Shown here piece after piece: positions 31,177 to 42,589 of a DNA stretch of 64,000 nucleotides (its first letter is position 1; each line of letters opens with the position of its first letter). Position numbers and translations under genes: made by a program. Below the pieces are notes generated by a model, which did no database searches, was not told the origin of the DNA, and saw only the letters and a program-made list of their open reading frames with translations. Source of the DNA: Demequina pelophila (GTDB taxonomy: Bacteria; Actinomycetota; Actinomycetes; Actinomycetales; Demequinaceae); contig NZ_BBLY01000006.1 in NCBI RefSeq assembly GCF_000971175.1, forward strand, positions 62,001 to 126,000. Direction: 5' to 3'.

Positions 31177-31775
31177 ATGTACTCGGTGACGGTGGTGTGG
31201 TCGGGGAGTTGTCCGGCCGCGTGTGCTTGGGCGAGGGTGGGGGCGGCCTGGTCCTTGGCGGAGAGCTGGTAGGTCAGGGGCCGGCCGTCGCGGGAGTGGG
31301 TGGGCCAGTCGATGCCCAGGGCGGGGTCGAGGGGGTGGACCTCGTGCTCGCCGGTGGGGTTGTACGGGGTGGAGCACAGGTACAGGACGGTGGAGCCGTC
31401 GGCCAGGGACAGGAAGCCGTGGCCCAGGCCCTCGGGCAGGTAGACGGCCTTGCGGTCGACGTCGTCGAGGAGGACGGCGTCCCATTGGCCGTAGGTGGGC
31501 GAGCCCACGCGCAGGTCCACGATCACGTCCCAGACCGCGCCGGCGGCGCAGGTGACGTACTTGGCCTGGCCGGGCGGGACGTCGGCGTAGTGGATGCCGC
31601 GCAGCACCCCCGCGGCGGAGACCGAGCAGTTGGCCTGCGCGAGGGTCAGGTCGTGGCCGGTGAGCTCGCGGAAGCGGTCGACCTTGAACCATTCGAGGAA
31701 TTTCCCGCGGTCGTCACCGAAGTGACGGGTGGTGACCTCGAACGCGCCTGCAATCGTGAGCTCGCGGATGTCCAC
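31164..31775 (-). CDS. rmlC: dTDP-4-dehydrorhamnose 3,5-epimerase
   Basis: This 203-residue cupin enzyme epimerises C3 and C5 of dTDP-4-keto-6-deoxyglucose. The conserved DDRGKFLEWFK, AQANCSVSAAGVLRGIHYADVP (catalytic His in GIHY), KYVTCAAGAVWDVIVDLR, and YLPEGLGHGFLSL blocks are intact. It starts with GTG; GGGAGG lies just upstream. It points away from rmlD across 52 bp. The other three rhamnose genes are all nearby, so the full four-step route from glucose 1-phosphate to dTDP-L-rhamnose is in this region. Confidence 0.94.
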   Translation of the reverse strand: MDIRELTIAGAFEVTTRHFGDDRGKFLEWFKVDRFRELTGHDLTLAQANCSVSAAGVLRGIHYADVPPGQAKYVTCAAGAVWDVIVDLRVGSPTYGQWDAVLLDDVDRKAVYLPEGLGHGFLSLADGSTVLYLCSTPYNPTGEHEVHPLDPALGIDWPTHSRDGRPLTYQLSAKDQAAPTLAQAHAAGQLPDHTTVTEYIAGL

Positions 31776-31814
31776 CGGGCCCTCCCTTCGACCGGGTCAG
31801 CCTAACCGTCGGCC

Positions 31815-31820
31815 TAGAGT
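31815..31820 (+). promoter_or_regulatory. -10 element of rmlD (leaderless type)
   Basis: TAGAGT followed by 7 nt and the rmlD ATG; no ribosome-binding site. Same arrangement as for seven other genes in the window. Confidence 0.45.
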
Positions 31821-31827
31821 TGACCGC

Positions 31828-32703
31828 ATGACGTTCGACGGACAGACGTGGGTGATCACCGGGGCGCACGGGATGCTGGGTCAGGACCTGGCCGACGCGG
31901 TGGCCGCGGCCGGCGCGACGGTGGTGGGCATCGACCGTGACCACGCGGACATCACCTCCCTGGAGTCGCTCCGGGCCGCCATTCCTGCGTGCGACGTGAT
32001 CGTCAACTGCGCCGCCTATACGGCGGTCGATGCCGCCGAGACGGACGAGGAGGCCGCGTGGGCGGTCAACGCGGTCGGCGCGGGCAATGTGGCCACGGTC
32101 GCGGCCGAGCGTGGCGCCCGCCTGGTGCACATCTCCACGGACTATGTCTTCGCCGGGGACGCGACCGACCCGTATGGGGAGGACGATGCGGTCGCACCGC
32201 GCTCCGCGTACGGGCGTACCAAGGCCGCCGGGGAGGCGGCCGTGCGCGCCTCGGGCGCGGACGCGCTGGTGGTGCGCACCGCCTGGCTGTACGGCGCACG
32301 CGGGGCCTGCTTCCCCACGACCATCGCCCGCGCCGGCCGTGAACGCGGCGCGCTGAGCGTGGTCGACGACCAGATCGGCCAGCCCACCTGGACCCGGGAC
32401 CTGGCGGACTTCATCGTGCGCCTCATCGCGGCCCACGCACCGGCCGGGACCTATCACGGCACCTCGTCGGGTCGGGCCTCCTGGTACGACTTCGCCCAAG
32501 AAATCGTCGCCGCGGCCGGACTGGGCGACATCGTCACGGCCACCGATTCTGCGGCCTTCCGCCGTCCCGCGCCGCGACCGGCCTGGTCCGTGCTCGGCCA
32601 CGACGCCGCCACCGCCGCGGGCGTCACCCCGATCGGGGACTGGCGGGCACGCTGGCAGACCGCCGCCGGCGAGGTCCTCGCCGACCAGCCCCGCGCCCAG
32701 TAG
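31828..32703 (+). CDS. rmlD: dTDP-4-dehydrorhamnose reductase
   Basis: This 291-residue SDR reduces dTDP-4-keto-L-rhamnose to dTDP-L-rhamnose, the last step of the pathway. Motifs: GAHGMLGQDL nucleotide loop, VNCAAYTAVDAAE, HISTDYVFAG, the Tyr-x3-Lys pair in SAYGRTKAAGE, and GTYHGTSSG. It is transcribed opposite to rmlC, rmlB and rmlA, which is unusual, since the four genes are commonly one operon. Its stop lies 22 bp from the rmlB stop (convergent). Confidence 0.93.
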   Translation: MTFDGQTWVITGAHGMLGQDLADAVAAAGATVVGIDRDHADITSLESLRAAIPACDVIVNCAAYTAVDAAETDEEAAWAVNAVGAGNVATVAAERGARLVHISTDYVFAGDATDPYGEDDAVAPRSAYGRTKAAGEAAVRASGADALVVRTAWLYGARGACFPTTIARAGRERGALSVVDDQIGQPTWTRDLADFIVRLIAAHAPAGTYHGTSSGRASWYDFAQEIVAAAGLGDIVTATDSAAFRRPAPRPAWSVLGHDAATAAGVTPIGDWRARWQTAAGEVLADQPRAQ

Positions 32704-32725
32704 ACCGGGTCTTTCGGACGGACTT

Positions 32726-34584
<1,859 letters not shown>

Positions 34585-34591
34585 GCGCCAC

Positions 34592-34597
34592 AGTCTG
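34592..34597 (-). promoter_or_regulatory. -10 element of rmlA (leaderless type)
   Basis: Minus-strand CAGACT, then 7 nt, then the rmlA ATG. No Shine-Dalgarno sequence. Confidence 0.45.
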
Positions 34598-34659
34598 ACA
34601 CGCGCCCGGCGCGGAACACGGTTCCCCGCGCGAGTGAACGGGCGGTGAAGCGGGACCGT

Positions 34660-34665
34660 TGGACT
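34660..34665 (+). promoter_or_regulatory. Candidate -10 upstream of the glgP leader ORF
   Basis: TGGACT ends 6 nt before an ATG that opens a 10-codon leader ORF overlapping the glgP start. The spacing copies the leaderless promoters elsewhere in the window. Confidence 0.3.
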
Positions 34666-34671
34666 GGACCG

Positions 34672-34700
34672 ATGCACCGCAGAGGTGGTCACATGGTCCC

Positions 34701-34704
<4 letters not shown>
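34672..34704 (+). CDS. Possible 10-aa leader peptide coupled to glgP
   Basis: ATG-initiated ORF encoding [10 protein letters not shown]. Its TGA (34702-34704) overlaps the GTG start of glgP (34701-34703) as GTGA. The Arg codons coincide with the GAGGTGG ribosome site for glgP. If the mRNA starts at 34672, this leaderless peptide would be translated first and ribosomes handed to glgP. A closely similar layout precedes the deaminase gene at 46219. Translation is not proven. Confidence 0.35.
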
Positions 34705-37175
<2,471 letters not shown>

Positions 37176-37199
37176 TCGCGGCTCGCACCTGAGTCACTC

Positions 37200-37231
37200 C
37201 CGAAGGGCCCGGCGGCTGCCGGGCCCTTCGG
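37200..37231 (+). terminator. Strong terminator of glgP
   Basis: Perfect 14-bp GC-rich stem (37200-37213 with 37218-37231) and a GGCT loop, starting 25 nt after the glgP stop. Confidence 0.85.
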
Positions 37232-37236
37232 CCTGT

Positions 37237-37290
37237 CCGGGGACGATGCACGGACCGGCGATGATGCTGCGGCCGGGGACGATGCTGCGG
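37237..37290. repeat. Three 18-bp tandem repeats
   Basis: Units CCGGGGACGATGCACGGA, CCGGCGATGATGCTGCGG and CCGGGGACGATGCTGCGG lie head to tail directly after the glgP terminator and before the phosphatase gene. The first and third contain GGACGATGC, the 9-mer dispersed through the window. A small CGGGG/CCCCG hairpin follows at 37293-37307. Function unknown. Confidence 0.7.
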
Positions 37291-37346
37291 CACGGGGAGT
37301 AGCCCCGCGGCCTGGCGAGGGGCGTGAGCGCCGAGCAGACCGCGAC

Positions 37347-37853
37347 TCAGACCCGTGCGAGCGCCGCCCTCACGTGCGCGATCACGCCGTCCGCACCGGC
37401 CTCGAGCTGACGCAGCACCGTCTGAAAGTCCTCGTAGCCGCCGTACCAGGGGTCGTCGATGTCGAGCAGGTGCTCGTCGCGAACCCCGACCTCCGGCGCG
37501 GTCGGATCGAAGGACCGGTACATCCGGATGGGCGCGGTCGGACGCAGCCGGCGCAGCCGCGCGGCGTGCGCGGACGTCATCGCGAGCACCAGGTCGCGCT
37601 CCTGCAGTTGGGACTTGGTGACGCGCCGCGCGCTGTGATGCGGGGCGGCGTAGCCGTGCTCCGTCAGCACGCCGCGGGCGCGCCGGTCCATGGGGTTGCC
37701 CTGCTCCTCGTCGCTGACGCCGGTGGAGTCGACGGCGACGACGTCTCCCAGCCCCGCCGCCTCGAGGCGGTCGCGCAGCACCACCTCGGCCATGGGAGAG
37801 CGGCAGATGTTGCCCGTGCACACGGTCATGATGCGGAAGGCTGCGTCGGTCAC
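37347..37853 (-). CDS. Low-molecular-weight protein tyrosine phosphatase
   Basis: This 168-residue cytosolic protein has the LMW-PTP active-site loop C-X5-R-S as CTGNICRSP with Cys12 and Arg18, and the general-acid Asp in DIDDPWYGGYED (Asp133/134). Such phosphatases dephosphorylate tyrosine on kinases or sugar-activating enzymes, often in exopolysaccharide control, or act on arsenate in related families. The tyrosine phosphatase reading is supported by the DPWYGG motif. It starts 7 bp after the CHAD gene stop and is probably cotranscribed with it. Confidence 0.92.
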   Translation of the reverse strand: MTDAAFRIMTVCTGNICRSPMAEVVLRDRLEAAGLGDVVAVDSTGVSDEEQGNPMDRRARGVLTEHGYAAPHHSARRVTKSQLQERDLVLAMTSAHAARLRRLRPTAPIRMYRSFDPTAPEVGVRDEHLLDIDDPWYGGYEDFQTVLRQLEAGADGVIAHVRAALARV

Positions 37854-37860
37854 AGGCCCA

Positions 37861-38760
37861 TCATGGCAAACGCGCGAGCCTCCGCCCTGCCTTGACCGCC
37901 CTGGACCACGTATGACCGTGGGAGGCGTCCGCCCGGGCGGCCCGGTCCAGTTCGATCTGGATCATCACGCCGTAGGTCAGGGTGCTGCGGCCCTCCGCGT
38001 GCGCGCCCACCGCGTCCCTGCGCAGCAGGCCGGCCAACTCCATCGCGTCGTGGCGGTCGCCCAACTCCCCCTGCACGGCCTTGAGACGCTTGGCGAGCCT
38101 CGCCGCCGGCCCGCCCAGCACGACCGCGGCGACCTCGGCCCCGTAGCGGGCCCGCCGGGCGGCCTTGCGTGCCTCGTGCATCGCCTCGTCGCGCGCGACG
38201 GCGGGCGCGTGCAGCGCCTGAGCGTGGAGGCGAGAGGCCCGCTCCCACTCCTTGGCCGCGAGTCGCCGGAGCTCGCGCGCGGCCGGGCGACTCGCGCGCT
38301 CCCCGAGGGGCGGGTCCTCGGCGAGGCGGTCCAGCGACTCGAGCAGGTCACGGTACCGCTCGCCGTCGAGCGCCGCGGCGACGCGCACGCGCTCCTCCTG
38401 CATGGCCGCCTCGGCGCCGCCCACCAGGTCCTCGCGCACCCCGTCGAGGATCAGCTCGTCCGGCAGGGCGTCCAGCACCGAGGCGAAGCGGTCGCGGCAC
38501 ACCTCGGCGTCGCGCGCGCCGCCCAGGGCACGGCCGAGCCACCGCAGCTCCTCGCGGAGCGGCTCGGTCCGCTCGCGCTCGAGCAGCGGCCGATAGGCCG
38601 CGAGCGCGGCCCGCAACCTCCGCGTGGTGACACGCGCCTGGTGCACGGCGTCCGGGGCGTCGGCCCGGACCTCGGGGTCCAGCTCGCGCAGCCGGGCGGC
38701 CTGCTCGCGCAGATAGTCGCCCAGGACCGCCCCGGCCGTGACCTCAGCGTCCTTGCTCAT
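37861..38760 (-). CDS. CHAD domain protein
   Basis: This 299-residue, mostly alpha-helical, Arg-rich protein has the CHAD layout: conserved VHQARVTTRRLRAAL (His near residue 40) in the first half and EAMHEARKAARRARYGAE in the second. CHAD domains bind polyphosphate through these His/Arg/Lys helices and often act with CYTH phosphatases or at polyphosphate granules. No CYTH domain is fused here. A GGAGG ribosome site lies upstream of the ATG, and the S4 gene stop is 21 bp away, suggesting a small operon S4-CHAD-phosphatase. Confidence 0.88.
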   Translation of the reverse strand: MSKDAEVTAGAVLGDYLREQAARLRELDPEVRADAPDAVHQARVTTRRLRAALAAYRPLLERERTEPLREELRWLGRALGGARDAEVCRDRFASVLDALPDELILDGVREDLVGGAEAAMQEERVRVAAALDGERYRDLLESLDRLAEDPPLGERASRPAARELRRLAAKEWERASRLHAQALHAPAVARDEAMHEARKAARRARYGAEVAAVVLGGPAARLAKRLKAVQGELGDRHDAMELAGLLRRDAVGAHAEGRSTLTYGVMIQIELDRAARADASHGHTWSRAVKAGRRLARLP

Positions 38761-38781
38761 GCCGTACCTCCACCGGATCGA

Positions 38782-39156
38782 TCATCGCGACACACGCCCG
38801 CGCAGGCGATCGAGCTGACGACGGTCGCGCTTGGTCGGCCGTCCCGCGCCGCGGTCGCGGATGCCGAACGGCGACGCCATCTCCTTGGGGGGCGGTGGCG
38901 GGCTGTGGTCCGTGTAGGCCGCCTGCGCGAGGGGCGCGCCCACGCGCTTGAGCAGCAGCTGGCGCGCCTCGAGCACGCGCAGGCGCTCGCCGCCGCGCAC
39001 CTCGACGCGCGAGCCCACGCGCACCTGGGTCGCGGGCTTGGCCCGCTCGCCGTCGACGCGGATGTGCCCCGCCTTGACCGCCGCGGTGGCCTGCGAGCGG
39101 GTCTTGAACATGCGCACGGCCCACACCCACACGTCGACGCGCACCTGCTCGGCCAT
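38782..39156 (-). CDS. S4 domain RNA-binding protein, Hsp15-like
   Basis: This 124-residue protein has an N-terminal S4 domain (VRVDVWVWAVRMFKTRSQATAAVKAGHIRVDG, residues 5-37) followed by a beta strand and a basic tail (GRPTKRDRRQLDRLRGR). It matches the heat-shock protein 15 (HslR/YrfH) family, which binds stalled 50S subunits carrying a nascent chain. A TAGGCT -10 lies exactly 6 nt before the ATG, so it is probably made from a leaderless message. It is divergent from the YgjV-GNAT gene. Confidence 0.85.
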   Translation of the reverse strand: MAEQVRVDVWVWAVRMFKTRSQATAAVKAGHIRVDGERAKPATQVRVGSRVEVRGGERLRVLEARQLLLKRVGAPLAQAAYTDHSPPPPPKEMASPFGIRDRGAGRPTKRDRRQLDRLRGRVSR

Positions 39157-39162
39157 CCCCCG

Positions 39163-39168
39163 AGCCTA
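39163..39168 (-). promoter_or_regulatory. -10 element of the S4 gene (leaderless type)
   Basis: Minus-strand TAGGCT, 6 nt, then ATG; no ribosome-binding site. Confidence 0.45.
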
Positions 39169-39233
39169 CTGCCGGGCCGCGCGAACCTCAGGGGCAGGAC
39201 GCCGCCCCCGCGATGCCAGGGACCTTGCCGACA

Positions 39234-39239
39234 TAACCT
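39234..39239 (+). promoter_or_regulatory. -10 element of the YgjV-GNAT gene (leaderless type)
   Basis: TAACCT, 6 nt, then ATG; no ribosome-binding site. Confidence 0.45.
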
Positions 39240-39245
39240 GGGCGC

Positions 39246-39878
39246 ATGGACACCTTGCTCGAGGTCATCGGCTGGATCGGTTCCATCCTCGTCGTCGCGT
39301 CGCTCACCCAGGCCCGGGTGTGGCGCTTCCGCTGGATGAACCTGGCCGGCTCGCTCATCGCCACCGCGTACAACGCGATCTTCGGCATCTGGCCGTACTT
39401 CGCGATGAACCTCGCGATCGTCTTCATCAACATCTACTGGCTCATCCGCCTGAGCCGCGAGCGCCATGACGCCGCGGTCTTCGGCGTGCTCGAGCTCGAT
39501 CCCGCCGACCCGTACCTTCAGCACCTGCTCACCGTCCACGCCAAGGACATCGCGAAGTGCGAGCCGCGCTTCGCGGCCGATGCGATGGCCGGGTCCGGCC
39601 GCCGCCGCACCTACCTGGTGGTCCGCGGGGACGAGGCCGTGGGCGTGGTCGCGGTCCGCGACCAGGGCGACGGCGTGGGCCGCCTCGAGCTCGACTGGGT
39701 CAAGCCGCGCTTCCGGGACTTCACCCCGGGCGAGTTCGTGCACCGCGAGTCCGGCATCCTCACGAAGGCCGGCTTCCGCCGCCTCGAGGTGGAGGTCCAC
39801 GAGGGCACCGACCGCGACTACCTGGAGCGCATGGGATTCGCGCAGCAGGGCGAGCGCCTGGTGAAGGCGCTCCCGTGA
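39246..39878 (+). CDS. YgjV-like membrane protein with C-terminal GNAT-like domain
   Basis: This 210-residue protein has three hydrophobic helices in its first 70 residues with the pattern of the YgjV family (IGWIGSILVVASLTQ, FRWMNLAGSLIATAYNAIFGIWPYFAMNL). The remaining 135 residues are soluble and alternate beta and alpha, with RTYLVVRGDEAVGVVAVRDQ and a C-terminal AGFRRLEVEVHEGTDRDYLERMGF that resembles GNAT acetyltransferases, though the acetyl-CoA loop is not clear. The domain should face the cytoplasm. Function unknown. Its stop overlaps the next start as GTGA. Confidence 0.65.
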   Translation: MDTLLEVIGWIGSILVVASLTQARVWRFRWMNLAGSLIATAYNAIFGIWPYFAMNLAIVFINIYWLIRLSRERHDAAVFGVLELDPADPYLQHLLTVHAKDIAKCEPRFAADAMAGSGRRRTYLVVRGDEAVGVVAVRDQGDGVGRLELDWVKPRFRDFTPGEFVHRESGILTKAGFRRLEVEVHEGTDRDYLERMGFAQQGERLVKALP

Positions 39879-40963
39879 CGGTTGCCCCCACGATCCACTT
39901 CGCCTCCGACAACTACGCCTCGGTCCACCCCGAGGTGATGGAGGCCATGGCCGCCGCGAACGTCGCGCACGACTCCGCCTACGGCGCGGACGCCTTCACG
40001 GCCCGCTTCGACGAGGCCATCGCCGCGACGTTCGGCGATCACGCGCTCGGCTACCCGGTCTTCAACGGCACGGGCGCCAACATCGTCTCCCTCATGGCGC
40101 TCAGCCCCCGCTGGGGCGGCGTGGTCGCCTCCGAGCACGCGCACATCCACAACGACGAGAACGGTGCCCCCGAGCGCGTCGGCGGCCTCAAGCTCCTCAC
40201 CCTGCCGTCGCCGGACGGCCGCCTCACCCCCGACCAGCTCGACCGCTACGCGGGCGACCTGGGGGACCCGCATCGTGCCCAGCCCCTGGTCCTGTCGCTC
40301 ACCCAGGCGACGGAGATGGGCACCGTCTACGGCCTGGCCGAGATGAGGGCGATGGCCGATGCGGCGCACGCCCTGGGCATGCGCGTCCACGTGGACGGGG
40401 CCCGGATCGCGAACGCGGCGGCCGCCCTGGGAGTGGGCCTCGCCGAGGCGTGCGCGGGCGCCGACGTGCTCTCGCTCGGCGGCACCAAGAACGGCGCGAT
40501 GCTCGGCGAGGCCGTGGTGATCCTCAACCCGGAGCTGCGCGACTCGCTCGCCCACGACCTGCCGTACCTGCGCAAGCAGACCATGCAGCTGGGGTCCAAG
40601 ATGCGCTACGTCTCGGTGCAGCTGGACGCGCTGCTCACCTCGACGGACGCGCAGGGGACGCCCCTGTGGCGGCGCAACGCCGGCCACGCGAACGCGATGG
40701 CGGCGCGCCTGCGCGCCGCGCTCGCCCCGCTCGCGGACGCGGGACGCCTCGCCTTCACACAGGAGACCCAGGCGAACGCCCTGTTCGCCACGCTCCCCCG
40801 GGCCGCGGCCGATGCGGTGCGCGCCCGGTATCGCTTCTACGACTGGCAGCCGGGTTCCCGCCCCGGCGACGTCGAGGTGCGGTGGATGTGCGCGTGGGAC
40901 ACCACCGCAGAGGACGTCGACGCCTTCGCGGCGGCCCTGACCACCGCCCTGGAGGCCCGATGA
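39875..40963 (+). CDS. Low-specificity threonine aldolase family PLP enzyme
   Basis: This 362-residue protein belongs to the beta-eliminating lyase/threonine aldolase family. It begins IHFASDNYASVHPEVMEAM, has VFNGTGANIVSLMAL, AHIHNDENGAPE, VHVDGARIANAAAAL and the PLP-binding Lys205 in SLGGTKNGAMLGEAV. It would split L-threonine or a related beta-hydroxy amino acid into glycine and an aldehyde; the glycine would feed the cleavage system encoded elsewhere in the window. The GTG start overlaps the previous stop, and its own stop overlaps the YchJ start (ATGA). Confidence 0.88.
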   Translation: MTVAPTIHFASDNYASVHPEVMEAMAAANVAHDSAYGADAFTARFDEAIAATFGDHALGYPVFNGTGANIVSLMALSPRWGGVVASEHAHIHNDENGAPERVGGLKLLTLPSPDGRLTPDQLDRYAGDLGDPHRAQPLVLSLTQATEMGTVYGLAEMRAMADAAHALGMRVHVDGARIANAAAALGVGLAEACAGADVLSLGGTKNGAMLGEAVVILNPELRDSLAHDLPYLRKQTMQLGSKMRYVSVQLDALLTSTDAQGTPLWRRNAGHANAMAARLRAALAPLADAGRLAFTQETQANALFATLPRAAADAVRARYRFYDWQPGSRPGDVEVRWMCAWDTTAEDVDAFAAALTTALEAR

Positions 40964-41334
40964 TGCTGTGCCCGTGCGGATCCGAGCGGCCCTTCGGCGA
41001 GTGCTGCCGCCCCATCCTGCGCGGCGAGGCCCGCGCGGAGACCGCCGAGCAGCTCATGCGCTCGCGCTACACCGCCAACGTGCGCCGCGACGAGGGCTAC
41101 CTGCTCGCGACCTGGCACCGGTCCACGCGCCCGGCGCGCGTCGACCTCATGACCGAGTGGCGCGGCCTCGAGGTGCTCTCCACCGAGCGCGGCCGCAAGG
41201 GCGATCCGAACGGCACGGTCACCTTTGTCGCCCACTACGCCACGGGCACCGTCGCGATCGGCACCATGCGGGAAACCAGCCGGTTCGTCTTCGAGGACGG
41301 CATGTGGCTGTACGTGGACGGCGACGTGGCCTAG
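40960..41334 (+). CDS. YchJ/UPF0225 family protein with SEC-C motif
   Basis: This 124-residue protein starts with CPCGSERPFGECC, a zinc-binding SEC-C motif like that at the end of SecA, followed by the NTF2-like YchJ domain with AEQLMRSRYTANVRRDEGYLLATWH and a final FVFEDGMWLYVDGDV strand. YchJ proteins are widespread and of unknown function. The start ATG overlaps the aldolase stop; a second ATG follows at once (40963). It ends 36 bp from the convergent YeiH gene. Confidence 0.88.
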   Translation: MMLCPCGSERPFGECCRPILRGEARAETAEQLMRSRYTANVRRDEGYLLATWHRSTRPARVDLMTEWRGLEVLSTERGRKGDPNGTVTFVAHYATGTVAIGTMRETSRFVFEDGMWLYVDGDVA

Positions 41335-41370
41335 CGGGAGCCCGGCGACCTGCCCCACATAGTCAGTCGA

Positions 41371-42531
41371 CTACATCAGGAGCAGCACGCCCGCCAGCGC
41401 GACGACCGTGGCGATCAGCCACGAGGCCGCGCCGAGCGCGGCGGCGCTGCCCCCGGTACGGGCGAGCAGCCGCACGTCGATGCCCAGCCCGATCCCGAAC
41501 ATCGCCGCGACCAGGGCCACGGTGCCCACGAGCACGAGCGCATCGATGACGCCGTCGGGCAGCCAGCCTGTCGACCGCAGCGCGACGGCCGCGAGGAAGC
41601 CCAGGACGAAGCCAGGCACGAGCGGCGTCGATCGGCCTGCCGCCGGCGCGGCGGGATCCATCGTCGGGGCACCACCGCGCCCGCGACCGAGCACGGACCC
41701 GGCGACCACGATTACCGGGGCGAGCAGCACCACGCGCGCGAGCTTCGCGACCGTCGCGACGGCGAGAACCGCGGCGCCCGCGGCGGCGCCCGCCGCCACG
41801 GACTGCCCCACCTCGGGGGCGGAGGCCCCGATCCACACGCCGGTCGCGTTCGCGTCGAGCCCCAGCAGCGGCGCCGCCCACGGCACCAGGACGATGGTGA
41901 GCGTGCCGAACAGGGTGATGAGGGCGAGCGAGGCGGCGAGCGCGTCGTCCCTCTCGTCCGCGTCGTCGGTCGCGAGGTCGACCACGCCGCGCATCGCGGA
42001 GATCGCGGACGCGCCGCAGATCGAGAATCCGGTGGCCACGAGCAGGCGCATCGGCAGGGACACGCGCAGCGCCCGGCCCAGCGCGAGGGTGGCGGCGAAC
42101 GTCACCGCGAAGGTGGTGACCACCACGACGATGCCGCGCCAGCCCAGGTGAAGGAGCTCGGGCAGGGACAACTGCAGGCCCAGCAGCACCACGCCCACCC
42201 GCAGCAGCGTCTTGGCAGCCACATCGGTGCCCGGGCGCAGCAGGCGCACGGCCGTCCCGCGCGCACCGTCAGGCGCGGACCGGAAGCCCAGGCTCGAGCC
42301 GACGACCGCGCCGATCGCCAGCGAGAGCACCAGCGGAGACACAGCCTCGAGCCGGTGCGCCGTCACCATGCCGACCGCGGCGACCACGAGCGCGAGGGCC
42401 AGCCCGGGCGCCTTCTCGCGCCACGCACGTCCGGGGGACGATGCACGATCGGCCTGGGCGGCCACCTGCGGCTCGGTCGGTGCGAGCCGGGGCTCGTCGG
42501 CGGCCTCGGGTGCGGCGGTCGGGGTTGTCAC
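41371..42531 (-). CDS. YeiH/UPF0324 family membrane protein
   Basis: This 386-residue protein has about ten hydrophobic helices after a 30-residue disordered start. The family's conserved segments are present: LLRVGVVLLGLQLSL, ATGFSICGASAISA, GVWIGASAPEVGQSVAAG, and VALVAAMFGIGLGIDVR. Members are annotated as putative sulfate exporters, based on context in taurine-degrading bacteria; that role is not established here. The GTG start has a -10-like CATGCT 6 nt upstream, consistent with a leaderless message. Confidence 0.85.
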   Translation of the reverse strand: MTTPTAAPEAADEPRLAPTEPQVAAQADRASSPGRAWREKAPGLALALVVAAVGMVTAHRLEAVSPLVLSLAIGAVVGSSLGFRSAPDGARGTAVRLLRPGTDVAAKTLLRVGVVLLGLQLSLPELLHLGWRGIVVVVTTFAVTFAATLALGRALRVSLPMRLLVATGFSICGASAISAMRGVVDLATDDADERDDALAASLALITLFGTLTIVLVPWAAPLLGLDANATGVWIGASAPEVGQSVAAGAAAGAAVLAVATVAKLARVVLLAPVIVVAGSVLGRGRGGAPTMDPAAPAAGRSTPLVPGFVLGFLAAVALRSTGWLPDGVIDALVLVGTVALVAAMFGIGLGIDVRLLARTGGSAAALGAASWLIATVVALAGVLLLM

Positions 42532-42537
42532 CGCACA

Positions 42538-42543
42538 AGCATG
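42538..42543 (-). promoter_or_regulatory. -10 element of the YeiH gene (leaderless type)
   Basis: Minus-strand CATGCT, 6 nt, then the GTG start; no ribosome-binding site seen. Confidence 0.35.
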
Positions 42544-42589
42544 CGTGCGCCGCGGTCCGACCGCGCGGTACGGAGGTCCCTGCCCGCCG

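Noticed and set aside
37237..37290. CRISPR array
   Set aside because: Units are contiguous with no spacers, there are only three, and no cas genes are present.
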